Positions 1-7,118 of a DNA stretch of 11,362 nt are shown here, piece after piece. A program made the position numbers and the translations under genes. Below the pieces are notes generated by a model, which saw only the letters and a list, made by a program, of their open reading frames with translations, ran no database searches and was not told where the DNA came from. The DNA comes from DATGFK01 sp040007395 (lineage in GTDB: Bacteria > Chloroflexota > Anaerolineae > Aggregatilineales > UBA2796): contig JBDTVG010000057.1 in the NCBI GenBank assembly GCA_040007395.1, positions 1-11,362 of the forward strand, written 5' to 3'. Every line of letters begins with the position of its first letter. Within the stretch, counting starts at the first letter, position 1.

Positions 1-50
1 TTGAGACTATTTTATCTTCGTTACCCTTCCCACTCAATTGCCGATAGAGT

Positions 51-422
51 CTAATGGGTATCGCTGAGTTTCTCTATCTTGACATAGCCAACATCGGCAT
101 TTCTGTGTTGAAACTGGTAAAGCGCATCCCAGCCCATGAGCATATCGCCCAGACTGGCGTTTTCCAACTCAGGGGGAACGATGATGGTTCGGGTAATTGC
201 CATGCCAATAGCAACCAGACTTTCGGAAAGGTTTGTCCCAGCAGCCATATCATTTAACAGGTTAAGGTATCTCTGGAGGGGATACCATTCTTGGGGATGG
301 ATAACGGTCAAATCATGTTTAACCAGATAGGGCTGAATGTCATCGGATTGAACATTATCAATGAACGACAGCATCGTTTGACCGATAATTTCCGCTTTAG
401 GATCACAAGTCAGAGTTCGCAT
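51..422 (-). CDS. Conserved-looking hypothetical protein, 123 aa
   Basis: Function is not recognised. The protein starts MRTLTCDPKAEIIG and has a mostly helical look, with a WYPLQRYLNLLNDM stretch near residue 46 and no transmembrane segment or signal peptide. From memory it resembles a loosely defined family of small cytoplasmic proteins seen in Chloroflexota and cyanobacteria, some of which I recall as longer; the end at VKIEKLSDTH could therefore be a shortened C-terminus, but no continuation was visible in the other frames of the 50 bases beyond the stop. A TTG at 425 would add one residue. The ATG at 422 is preferred because AGGAG lies 6 bases before it, against 3 for the TTG. It is divergent from the tail cassette and probably an unrelated chromosomal gene. 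Confidence 0.7.
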   Translation of the reverse strand: MRTLTCDPKAEIIGQTMLSFIDNVQSDDIQPYLVKHDLTVIHPQEWYPLQRYLNLLNDMAAGTNLSESLVAIGMAITRTIIVPPELENASLGDMLMGWDALYQFQHRNADVGYVKIEKLSDTH

Positions 423-674
423 CAAATACTCCTAGCTACGAGGGCAGTACGACCATTGTAGAATAATTTAGCGACAATTCCATCTCGATACTATAACGGC
501 ACTATATCCGAGAGAGAACGCTTACCCTAGAGCGTGTTTGAAAATGCGAAAGAACCCCTATCCCCAGCCCTTTCCTCGCTTGCGGGGAAAGGGAGCCAAA
601 CAAGGCTTAAAGTCCCTCCTCGCGGGCGGGGAGGGACTTAGGGTGGGGTCAATTAGAAAGGAGATCAACCGACG
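423..674. other. Intergenic region between divergent genes
   Basis: This 252-base gap separates the minus-strand hypothetical gene from the first tail gene. The AT-rich left half (about 455-515) holds TATAAC and TATATC boxes on the plus strand and TATAGT boxes on the minus strand, but none has a convincing -35 partner, so promoters probably lie here without being assignable. The right half holds one C/G-rich repeat element (553-651). AAAGGAG at 657-663 is the ribosome binding site of the tail tube-like gene, 11 bases before its ATG. Confidence 0.5.
553..651. repeat. C/G-rich dispersed repeat, single copy
   Basis: About 99 bases begin with ACCCCTATCCCCAGCCC and end with GGGACTTAGGGTGGGGTCAA. 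Inside are two hairpin-forming arms: CTTTCCTCGC/GCGGGGAAAG and GTCCCTCCTCGC/GCGGGGAGGGAC. Two more copies sit back to back at 5568-5774. The outer ends are roughly complementary to each other, so the whole element could fold as a branched hairpin. It encodes nothing and is probably a small non-autonomous repeat. Confidence 0.75.
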
Positions 675-1820
675 ATGTCACTTACACAGGGCAATTTCGC
701 ACGGACGCTCATTAATGGCTACGAACTCAGCGCCGATATGATGACGCTGGCGCATATCCACAAATTCATGGCGAATCCCGTCATGGCGCAGAATGTCGGG
801 GTGGCGCAGTTCGCGGTAGGAGCCTTCGCGCCGACAGCCACCTTTGCGGGCTATCGGCGGGGGCCACAGAACGCCATCACCGCGCATAACATCTTGTCGC
901 CAGCGGGGATCGGCAACGCGAACGACACCGAATTTGTCCTAACGACTCTGCTAGGCAGCAATGCCGCGCCAATGGCGGGTGATGTGGCGCTGCTGCTGAA
1001 CGGGACGCTGCTGCAATATGATGGCACGCTTGCGCCTAACGATGTCCTCAAGTTTGGCGCACAGTTCCAAGCACGCGGCAAACGTGCGCCCCTCGGCAAC
1101 CTGATCGTCGATTCGAGCAACGTCGCCGGAACGATCACCAGTGCGCCCTTTGATCGGGGGGCTGCTGCCGCCGCTGGCACGAGTCTGGGTGCAGTCGCTC
1201 ATTTGCAGGTTTACACGCCAGCGGGGACACAGGCCAGCGGCTCGATTACGCTGGCGAGCAATCCCGCCGATGGCGACACCCTGACCGTCAATGGCACGCT
1301 GTACACCTTCAAGAACACGATCAGCGCGACAGGCCATATCAAGATTGGCGCAACGGCTGCCATCACAGCGAGCAATCTCTTTCAGGCGATGATCGGATCG
1401 GTGACAGGGGCGGGTAGCGCTTACTTCGCCGGGACAACGCGCATCCCATCGGCAGCGATTACGGTTGCAGCGCCGAACGCTAGCAACGTGATCGCCCTGA
1501 CGGCGGTCATCTTCGGTACGGCGGGTAACGCTTACACGCTGGCGAAAACCGGATCGGCGGTGACACTTTCCGGCGCGACTTTCGCCAGTGGCACGAATGG
1601 CGATACCTACACTATCACCCTTGCCAGCGCTACCACATCCGGCGGATCGTACACCGTCCACGCGACCTTCGCCGCCAATGGTACGGGCTACGTTGGAGAG
1701 CGTCAGGAGATCGCCCCCGGCACGCTGATCAATCGCTGGCTGAAGGTTATCGCCAGCAGCAGCGGCAGCACCAGCAAATTGGGTTTTGCGGTGGCGGTGG
1801 GCTGCTATTGGCAATCGTAG
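675..1820 (+). CDS. Siphophage-like tail tube protein with inserted extra domain, 381 aa
   Basis: This probably forms the tube of a non-contractile phage-type tail. Residues 1-150 follow the tail tube pattern I know from actinobacterial siphophages: an NGYELS start, a strand-rich core, a DTEFVLTTLLGS helix and a QFQARGKRAPLG strand. Residues 160-187 and 310-381 look like two halves of one beta-sandwich appendage, with AAAGTSLGAVAHLQVYTPAG early, GTLINRWLKVIAS late and LGFAVAVGCYW at the end. Between the halves, residues about 188-309 form a separate Ser/Thr/Gly/Ala-rich domain beginning SGSITLASNPADGDTLTVNG, a type often seen in phage surface proteins. The start is the only ATG near AAAGGAG (657-663). 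It leads the cassette and is separated from the next gene by palindromic repeats. Assignment is by pattern, not by search; another virion structural protein remains possible. Confidence 0.6.
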   Translation: MSLTQGNFARTLINGYELSADMMTLAHIHKFMANPVMAQNVGVAQFAVGAFAPTATFAGYRRGPQNAITAHNILSPAGIGNANDTEFVLTTLLGSNAAPMAGDVALLLNGTLLQYDGTLAPNDVLKFGAQFQARGKRAPLGNLIVDSSNVAGTITSAPFDRGAAAAAGTSLGAVAHLQVYTPAGTQASGSITLASNPADGDTLTVNGTLYTFKNTISATGHIKIGATAAITASNLFQAMIGSVTGAGSAYFAGTTRIPSAAITVAAPNASNVIALTAVIFGTAGNAYTLAKTGSAVTLSGATFASGTNGDTYTITLASATTSGGSYTVHATFAANGTGYVGERQEIAPGTLINRWLKVIASSSGSTSKLGFAVAVGCYWQS

Positions 1821-1823
1821 GAA

Positions 1824-1968
1824 CGGACACGGCAGTGCCGTGTCCCTACAGGGTCTTTTGTAGGGGCCGTCATCCCTGCCTTATCCGACGAATTGCCGAT
1901 ACCGGGTCAGGCAGGCCTGACCCCTACATCCAATCGTTTTTCGTAGGGACACGGCACTGCCGTGTCCG
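1824..1968. repeat. Palindromic repeat cluster, three units
   Basis: Three hairpin units fill the gap between the two tube-like genes. Units at 1824-1849 and 1943-1968 have perfect GGACACGGCA/TGCCGTGTCC arms around one base and face each other, each with its CTAC or GTAG tail pointing inward. Between them, 1904-1927 is the other variant: GGGTCAGGC, AG, GCCTGACCC, then CCTAC. The first unit starts 4 bases after the stop of the preceding gene and could act as a transcript-end hairpin. The next gene's AGAGGA is at 1975-1980. Confidence 0.85.
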
Positions 1969-1984
1969 GTATTGAGAGGATCAC

Positions 1985-2428
1985 ATGCCAACACAAAGCG
2001 CCGCCTTCACGCAATATCTAATCGGTGACGAAACCAACACCCTCACCGATATTTCGCAGTATGTCACCAAATGTCCACTGCCGCGCCAGAGTGCCGACGC
2101 AAACCTGACCGCCTTCGCGACGGGCGGCGGAGCCATCACCGAAACGCATCTGCGCGGCGCAGCCCAATCGCAGATCGCGTGCGAATGTCTATTCGATCCG
2201 GCGTTGATTGCCCTGCTAGCGCGAATTGTGGGCAATCGCAGTGGCAGCACGTTTCAGGCGCGACTCGGCAATAATGCTGCACCGCAACCCGGCGATCCGC
2301 TGTTTCAGGGGACGTACACGCTGTTCGGTCTGACGTTCAGCTACAACACGAACACCGATGCAACGGTCACGCTGGATCTGAAACCTAGCGATGGCGGTGC
2401 GCTTGTACCGGGGTGGGGGAACGTGTAG
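1985..2428 (+). CDS. Second tail tube-like protein, 147 aa
   Basis: This looks like a one-domain version of the tail tube fold. NTLTDISQYVTKCPLP near residue 19 is the usual opening strand and loop, ADANLTAFATGGG follows, then a helix (LFDPALIALLARIVGNRSG), and GTYTLFGLTFSYNTNTDATV gives the closing strands, where tube proteins stack on their neighbours. It lacks the C-terminal appendage of the 381-residue protein upstream. It could be a second tube subunit, a tube-capping or terminator-like protein, or a duplicate. AGAGGA at 1975-1980 lies 4 bases before the ATG. There is no signal peptide or membrane segment, as expected for a virion protein assembled in the cytoplasm. Confidence 0.55.
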   Translation: MPTQSAAFTQYLIGDETNTLTDISQYVTKCPLPRQSADANLTAFATGGGAITETHLRGAAQSQIACECLFDPALIALLARIVGNRSGSTFQARLGNNAAPQPGDPLFQGTYTLFGLTFSYNTNTDATVTLDLKPSDGGALVPGWGNV

Positions 2429-2447
2429 GGGAACCAAACCGTGTTTC

Positions 2448-2549
2448 GTAGGGACAATGCTTGCGTTGTCCGCGTATTTTGCCGACGAACGACGATACCG
2501 GACAGGGCAAGCCCTGTCCCTACAGGGTGTTTTGTAGGGGCGTTGTCCG
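2448..2549. repeat. Palindromic repeat pair plus half unit
   Basis: The unit at 2448-2472 (GTAGGGACAATGC, TT, GCGTTGTCCG) and the unit at 2499-2523 (CGGACAGGGC, AA, GCCCTGTCCCTAC) face each other. A half unit, GGGGCGTTGTCCG, ends at 2549. The plus-strand reading of these repeats has no stop in the frame of the following gene, so a naive gene call would extend 39 codons into them. Confidence 0.85.
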
Positions 2550-2561
2550 TAAATCTCATAC

Positions 2562-2580
2562 AAGGAGGGACGTATACTTG
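2562..2580 (+). promoter_or_regulatory. Ribosome binding site that decides a TTG start
   Basis: AAGGAGGG at 2562-2569 is a near-perfect Shine-Dalgarno sequence. It sits 8 bases before a TTG at 2578 and has no ATG in reach. The protein after this TTG begins NQLAVEILNSSGTWQDIT, which is the usual beginning of the minor tail protein family, so the upstream 39 codons are not coding. Confidence 0.8.
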
Positions 2581-5562
2581 AATCAACTTGCCGTCGAGAT
2601 TCTCAACAGCAGCGGCACATGGCAGGACATCACTGCCGACACGCTGGCTATTCAGGCGGACGGACTTGGCCTGACTGCGCCGCGTGGCGTTCACAGCCGA
2701 GTCGGACGCGCCAAACTGACGCTGAACAACCTATCGCAGACCTACACGCCCGATGTCACCGGCAGCGGATCGGCGCTGCTGGATGTGGTGCGGCGCGTGC
2801 GGATCAAGGCCAGCGGCGCGACTCTGGGCAAGGCGCTGCAAGTTAATCACAGCGGCTTGCCCAACGCGGCCTACTTCAAGAACACGCTCACGCAAACGAT
2901 CTCCGTTGGGCAAACATGGCTGCTCACATGGGAAGCACGGGCGCAGTACGACAGCCAGTACAACGTCGATGTGGCGGGACTGTTCATCAATACATCGGGG
3001 CTGCACGCGGCGACCTATACCTACACCAACAAATGGCAGCAGTACTCATACTCGCATGTGATCAGCCTTAACGGCGCATCCATCGAGCCGCGCTTCTACT
3101 TCAACCAGAAGAACGCCGGACTGAACGCGCAGGTCATCGAGTATCGCAATGTCTCGCTGACCCTCAACGGCGGCGCGAATCTCCTGACCAACGGCAACTT
3201 CGCCAGCGGAGCGCTTGCGCCTTGGACAAATGTTAACGTCAGCACGGCAACCGCCATTGCGACCAACTACGACCCGACTAACCGCGATTCCAAGCTTGAA
3301 CTGCGGGGGCCGTTCGGCGGTGTCAGCACCGTCACCATTGACAACGCCGGGGTCGGGACCGCCGCCATTGGCTACTACACCGCCAACGCCCAACGCTGGA
3401 AAGCCCAATCATTTCAGGTCAATGTCGGGCAGTTGAGCCAGTGCACCGTGTATTTTGATGCGAACACGGGCAGCCCCACTGGATCGATCATATGGGAGAT
3501 TCGCCCCGATAACGCGGGTGTGCCTGCCGCGATGGTGCTGCAAGCGGGAACTTTTGTGCCAGTGCCGTCGAGCAACAACACGATCACGGTGAGCAACGGT
3601 ATCTTGCTCAATCAGGCCGTGACGTACTGGTTGGTACTGCGCCCCACCTACGATCAGGCGGCGAGCGACAATTGGAATGTTCGCCAGAATACGGCGGGCG
3701 TGTACAGCGCAGGCCAACTGGACTTCACCAACGATTATGGGATTACATGGTTTCCCCTCTCGGCTGGCTCCGATCTGCGGGCGACGATCACGACTACATT
3801 GACCACCTATGACAAGCTGGCGCAGAGTTTCCAAGTTAGCAGCACGTCTACGATCTCGTATGCGGCGCTGACGATGGCGCGGGTCGGCGGCGCGGCGGGA
3901 ACCATGACCTTACGCATCGAAACCGACAACGCCGGATCGCCTAGCGGCACGTTGGTTAACGCCAACGCGACGGCGACGGTTGCCGAAACTTCACTCGCCG
4001 GAACGTTTGCCGCCATCACTTTTACCTTCGCGGGAACCTTTACACTCTCGCCGGGGATAGCCTATTGGTTGGTACTCAGCAGCAGTCGCGCCGCCAGCAA
4101 TACCGACTATGTACAGTGGGGCACCGATATTTCGTCGCCCACATATCCCTACGGTGGCCTGTCGGTACAGGTCGCCGGGCTGTGGACTCCGGCGGGCATG
4201 GACGCGATCTTCGAGGTGGGCGAACAAGGGCCATCCAGCGATACCCTGACGGTTATCAGCGACTATTGGATCGTCTTCAATGGGCTGATCGAGGAGATCG
4301 ACCCCGATCCGTTTGCGCGGGCGGGCGGCTGGACAACGCTGGTAACGTGCTACGATTTCACCAGCATCCTGCAAAACCAGACCGTCGATCTGCCGCTGCA
4401 AAAGGATCAACGCAGCGATCAACTGATCGCGACTCTGCTGGCGACTCTGCCAAGTGGCACGCTGGATACGACCTTGCCCGGTAAATTGCTCGATAGCGGG
4501 AGCAGCACCTTTCAACGCGCCTTCGATGGCTATACCAACCATGAAGTCACGGTACTCGAAGCGATGAACGATGCGGTGCTGAGTGAGTATGGTCGCCAAT
4601 GGTTCGATCTAGACGGCACGCTGCGGGCTTCGGCGCGGGGCTTCATCCCCCAACGGATCGTCAATACGCCTGCCCTGTCGCTAACCGATGGCCTGCCCTT
4701 CGATATGAGCGTCCTGCGGGCGAAAGATACCGTCATCAACAAGTCAATCCTCACGGCGCATCCTCGCCAAACGGCAGGCGCATTGCAGGCGTTGGCGCAA
4801 GTCACCACGCCGATCACGCTCCCGCCGCGCACGCCGACAGGCCCTAGCCAGACGACGCTCACGCTCACCTTCCGCGACAGTGCAGGCAAGACTATCGGCG
4901 GCGATGGCGTGGTTACGCCGCTGGTGCCGGGAACCGATTTTCGTGTGTGGGAGCGCGTCGATAGTAGCGGCAATGGGGCGGGCTTCGAGTACACCAACTA
5001 CGGGCTAGCCGCTGCCACGATCAGCAATGTGGTTATCGCGGCTTCACAGGTCACGCTCACTTTCAATAACGCCGCCAGCGGATCGCTGTATGTCACGGGC
5101 TTGCAGGTGCGCGGCTACCCGGTCTACACCTACGATCCGGTCACGGTCACGCAGTCCGATTCCGGTTCGATTGCGCTCTATCAGGAACGCGCCTACACCC
5201 GCGATCTGGTCTTTGCCAACGATCCGAACTTCGCGGCGAGTCTGGGGCAATACTACCTGTCGCAGTACAAAGCGCCCTTTGTCGAGGTGCAGTCCGTCAC
5301 CGTCGATAACAAAGCGTCGCTAGCAGGTGTGGATCTGCTTGGCCTGCGCCTGATGGAAGTGATCAGCATCACCGATGCACAGACCAATCTGAGCGCCGTC
5401 AAGCACCTGATTGTTGGCGTGGACTACGCACTCGACCCGACGCGCACCGATTATGTTAAGCGGGTCACGCTGCATCTGGAGCGCTTGGACAACACGACGT
5501 ACTGGCTGCTGGGCGACGCGATCTATGGTCGGCTGGAGATTACGACGGTGCTGCATATTTGA
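2578..5562 (+). CDS. Modular tail hub / minor tail protein, 994 aa
   Basis: This probably forms the tail-tip hub that meets the target cell. The first 79 residues (EILNSSGTWQDIT, then GRAKLTLNNLSQTYTP and VRRVRIKA) and residues from 567 (VFNGLIEEIDPDPFARAGGW, TLVTCYDFTSILQ) match consecutive parts of the minor tail/hub proteins I know from actinobacterial siphophages. Residues 600-994 continue that family: NDAVLSEYGRQWFDLDGTLRA, and an ending in TYWLLGDAIYGRLEITT. Between the two halves about 480 residues are inserted: a jelly-roll module like carbohydrate-binding domains (about 90-200), an NLLTNGNFASGALAPW motif typical of such modules, and two copies of an AQSFQV...YWLVL domain (276-358 and 415-502) resembling surface-attached jelly-roll domains. 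A binding role for the insert is inference. No peptidase or lysozyme motif was noticed. Translation starts at TTG 2578. Confidence 0.65.
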   Translation: MNQLAVEILNSSGTWQDITADTLAIQADGLGLTAPRGVHSRVGRAKLTLNNLSQTYTPDVTGSGSALLDVVRRVRIKASGATLGKALQVNHSGLPNAAYFKNTLTQTISVGQTWLLTWEARAQYDSQYNVDVAGLFINTSGLHAATYTYTNKWQQYSYSHVISLNGASIEPRFYFNQKNAGLNAQVIEYRNVSLTLNGGANLLTNGNFASGALAPWTNVNVSTATAIATNYDPTNRDSKLELRGPFGGVSTVTIDNAGVGTAAIGYYTANAQRWKAQSFQVNVGQLSQCTVYFDANTGSPTGSIIWEIRPDNAGVPAAMVLQAGTFVPVPSSNNTITVSNGILLNQAVTYWLVLRPTYDQAASDNWNVRQNTAGVYSAGQLDFTNDYGITWFPLSAGSDLRATITTTLTTYDKLAQSFQVSSTSTISYAALTMARVGGAAGTMTLRIETDNAGSPSGTLVNANATATVAETSLAGTFAAITFTFAGTFTLSPGIAYWLVLSSSRAASNTDYVQWGTDISSPTYPYGGLSVQVAGLWTPAGMDAIFEVGEQGPSSDTLTVISDYWIVFNGLIEEIDPDPFARAGGWTTLVTCYDFTSILQNQTVDLPLQKDQRSDQLIATLLATLPSGTLDTTLPGKLLDSGSSTFQRAFDGYTNHEVTVLEAMNDAVLSEYGRQWFDLDGTLRASARGFIPQRIVNTPALSLTDGLPFDMSVLRAKDTVINKSILTAHPRQTAGALQALAQVTTPITLPPRTPTGPSQTTLTLTFRDSAGKTIGGDGVVTPLVPGTDFRVWERVDSSGNGAGFEYTNYGLAAATISNVVIAASQVTLTFNNAASGSLYVTGLQVRGYPVYTYDPVTVTQSDSGSIALYQERAYTRDLVFANDPNFAASLGQYYLSQYKAPFVEVQSVTVDNKASLAGVDLLGLRLMEVISITDAQTNLSAVKHLIVGVDYALDPTRTDYVKRVTLHLERLDNTTYWLLGDAIYGRLEITTVLHI

Positions 5563-5567
5563 GAAGT

Positions 5568-5774
5568 AGCCCTCACCCCCAGCCCCTCTCCCGCAGGGCG
5601 AGGGGAGAAATGCCAATGTCTTGAAGTCCCTCCTCGCGTGCGGGGAGGGATTTAGGGTGGGGTCAAGTTGACCCCTATCCCCCAGCCCCTTCCCCCGCAA
5701 GCGATGGAAGGGGAGCCAATGCCATTGTATGAAGTCCCTCGCCCTGCGGGAGAGGGATTTAGGGTGAGGGCAAC
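5568..5774. repeat. C/G-rich dispersed repeat, two tandem copies
   Basis: The first copy (about 5568-5667) starts GCCCTCACCCCCAGCCCC and ends GGATTTAGGGTGGGGTCAA. The second (about 5670-5774) starts GACCCCTATCCCCCAGCCCC and ends GGATTTAGGGTGAGGGCAA. Both have the layout of the copy at 553-651: a first hairpin, a 20-base linker, AAGTCCCTC, and a second hairpin. They fill the gap after the hub gene, starting 5 bases after its stop, and nothing else is seen there except GGAGAT (5785-5790) before the next ATG. Confidence 0.8.
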
Positions 5775-5798
5775 CAACCTAAACGGAGATAAATAACG

Positions 5799-6308
5799 AT
5801 GCCTTGGAATACACCGATAACCTTCACGCCCGGTCAGGTGGTGAGCGCTACCGACCTGAACAATAACGTCCGCGATAACGCGAACTATCTGCTATCGGGG
5901 CGGGCGCTGGCAAAAGTCGTTCGCACCGGAGCCCGCAACTACAGCACGACGGGTTTTACCTTCGTCGATGTCGATGCCACCAACCTCATCCTCAACCTGA
6001 CTGTCAACAGTGGGCGCGTACTGTGCATCGCTACCGGGGCATGGTACAACGCCGCTGGCACAGTAATCGATCTCTACATGGACTGGATACTCGATTCAGT
6101 GACCCGCGCAGGCGGCGCGCAAGGATCGTTGCGTGTGCAGACCACCACCACGAATTTTCCCTTCCAACCGTTTATTTGTGTGGCGCAGTTCAGCGGCCTG
6201 AGCGTCGGATCGCACACCTTCAAATTGCAATTCGCCGCCAGCGCCGGAAACACCGTCTCGATAGCCAACGCCAGCTATCCGATTGTGCTGCACGCCTTCG
6301 AGATCTGA
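5799..6308 (+). CDS. Tail fibre-like protein, 169 aa
   Basis: The N-terminus, MPWNTPITFTPGQVVSATDL followed by NNNVRDNANYLL, is the short attachment motif found at the start of many phage tail fibre and tail spike proteins (a W, then VVTA.DLN..IRDN..YL). Residues 36-169 are strand-rich, with TTGFTFVDVDATNLILNL, SGRVLCIATG and GSHTFKLQFAASAG, ending in YPIVLHAFEI. This looks like a compact jelly-roll receptor-binding head of the kind found at fibre tips. It would attach to the hub encoded just upstream and contact the target. GGAGAT at 5785-5790 precedes the ATG by 8 bases. The attachment motif is clear; the head fold is inferred from strand pattern only. Confidence 0.65.
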   Translation: MPWNTPITFTPGQVVSATDLNNNVRDNANYLLSGRALAKVVRTGARNYSTTGFTFVDVDATNLILNLTVNSGRVLCIATGAWYNAAGTVIDLYMDWILDSVTRAGGAQGSLRVQTTTTNFPFQPFICVAQFSGLSVGSHTFKLQFAASAGNTVSIANASYPIVLHAFEI

Positions 6309-6313
6309 ACACA

Positions 6314-6445
6314 GGACAACGCAAGTATTGTCCCTACGCAAACACATTTCGACTGTAGGGACAGGGCTTGCCCTGTCCGCCGCCACGCCCGCCGGATGAT
6401 TGCGCCAATAACCCAAATGCCGGACAACGCAAGCATTGTCCCTAC
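6314..6445. repeat. Palindromic repeat cluster, three units
   Basis: The units are 6314-6337 (GGACAACGCAAGTATTGTCC, then CTAC), 6355-6379 (GTAGGGACAGGGC, TT, GCCCTGTCCG) and 6421-6445 (CGGACAACGC, AA, GCATTGTCCCTAC). Orientation alternates. They fill the gap after the fibre gene; a start codon at 6368 sits inside the middle unit and must not be used for the following gene. Confidence 0.85.
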
Positions 6446-6469
6446 ACAAAAAAACGGAGACATATCCCT

Positions 6470-6874
6470 ATGCGCGAAATTATCGCCAAACGCGACCAAA
6501 TCTACTTCGACGGCTTGAACGCCGAACTCAAGATTGCCCTCGGTGAACGCTATCAGGGCATCAAGGCCGCCGTTGATGACCACGGCAAGGTTATCACGCT
6601 CAACAATGATGGCACGCTCACCGCTGGCGTACTCTATGTTTTTCTGAGCGACGAGGCTAGCAAAGACGACGAAGCCGCTGCCCTCGCCGTGATTGCCGCC
6701 CATAATCCGCAGCCGTACTTCGATGCGCTGGCGGCGAAAGCTGCCGAAGCCGCCGCACAGCAAGCCAAACTCGAAACGGCGGGGATTACTGGCGACACCA
6801 TCGCCCTCGTCGCCAAACTGCTGGATGTGGTCGAGTCGTTGCAGGCGCGAGTCACGCAATTGGAAGGCCAATGA
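6470..6874 (+). CDS. Small tail-cassette protein with helical C-terminus, 134 aa
   Basis: The family is not recognised. Residues 1-70 (MREIIAKRDQIYFDGLNAEL onward) are mixed helix and strand. Residues 75-134 are alanine-rich helices that end in LLDVVESLQARVTQLEG, a short heptad-like coiled coil suited to oligomerisation. Its place between a fibre-like gene and a small membrane protein suggests a tail accessory or chaperone-like part, but this is inference from position. The ATG at 6470 is chosen because CGGAGA (6455-6460) lies 9 bases before it; an in-frame ATG at 6368 would add 34 residues read from palindromic repeats. The protein has no cysteine, signal peptide or membrane segment. Confidence 0.6.
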   Translation: MREIIAKRDQIYFDGLNAELKIALGERYQGIKAAVDDHGKVITLNNDGTLTAGVLYVFLSDEASKDDEAAALAVIAAHNPQPYFDALAAKAAEAAAQQAKLETAGITGDTIALVAKLLDVVESLQARVTQLEGQ

Positions 6875-6893
6875 CGCACACCGCCCATTGAAT

Positions 6894-7069
6894 GTAGGGA
6901 CGGGGCTTGCCCTGTCCGCCGCGATGGTTTACCGATACCGCCAAAATACCGGACAACGCAAGCATTGTCCCTACGAAACGCATATTGATCGGTGATACGT
7001 GGACAACGCAGGCATTGTGCCTACGAAACAATTAATCGGCTTACTTCTGGGGTCAGGCCGGCCTGACCC
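6894..7069. repeat. Palindromic repeat cluster, four units
   Basis: The units are 6894-6918 (GTAGGGACGGGGC, TT, GCCCTGTCCG), 6950-6974 (CGGACAACGC, AA, GCATTGTCCCTAC), 7001-7024 (GGACAACGC, AG, GCATTGTGCCTAC) and 7050-7069, a perfect 20-base palindrome of the GGGTCAGGCC/GGCCTGACCC variant. They occupy most of the 244-base gap between the helical protein and the membrane protein. Nothing else is seen there apart from AGGAGA (7105-7110), the ribosome binding site of the next gene. Confidence 0.85.
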
Positions 7070-7118
7070 TTTGGGACGGGAACGGACAGGATAGTAGAGG
7101 ATAGAGGAGAGTCAACCG

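Noticed and set aside
1..50. Continuation of the minus-strand hypothetical gene in another frame, which would mean a frameshift
   Set aside because: The frame that stays open (IPIRLYRQLSG...) has no resemblance to a natural extension, and 50 bases are too few to judge.
951..1814. Long minus-strand open frame opposite the tube-like gene
   Set aside because: It is Arg/Gly/Ala-rich, has no recognisable domain or ribosome binding site, and mirrors the codon pattern of the plus-strand gene. The same holds for minus-strand frames at 3991-4599 and 7878-8354.
6275..6871. Minus-strand open frame of 198 codons
   Set aside because: Half of it is read from palindromic repeats and the rest is the complement of the 134-residue gene, which has a good ribosome binding site and a sensible protein.
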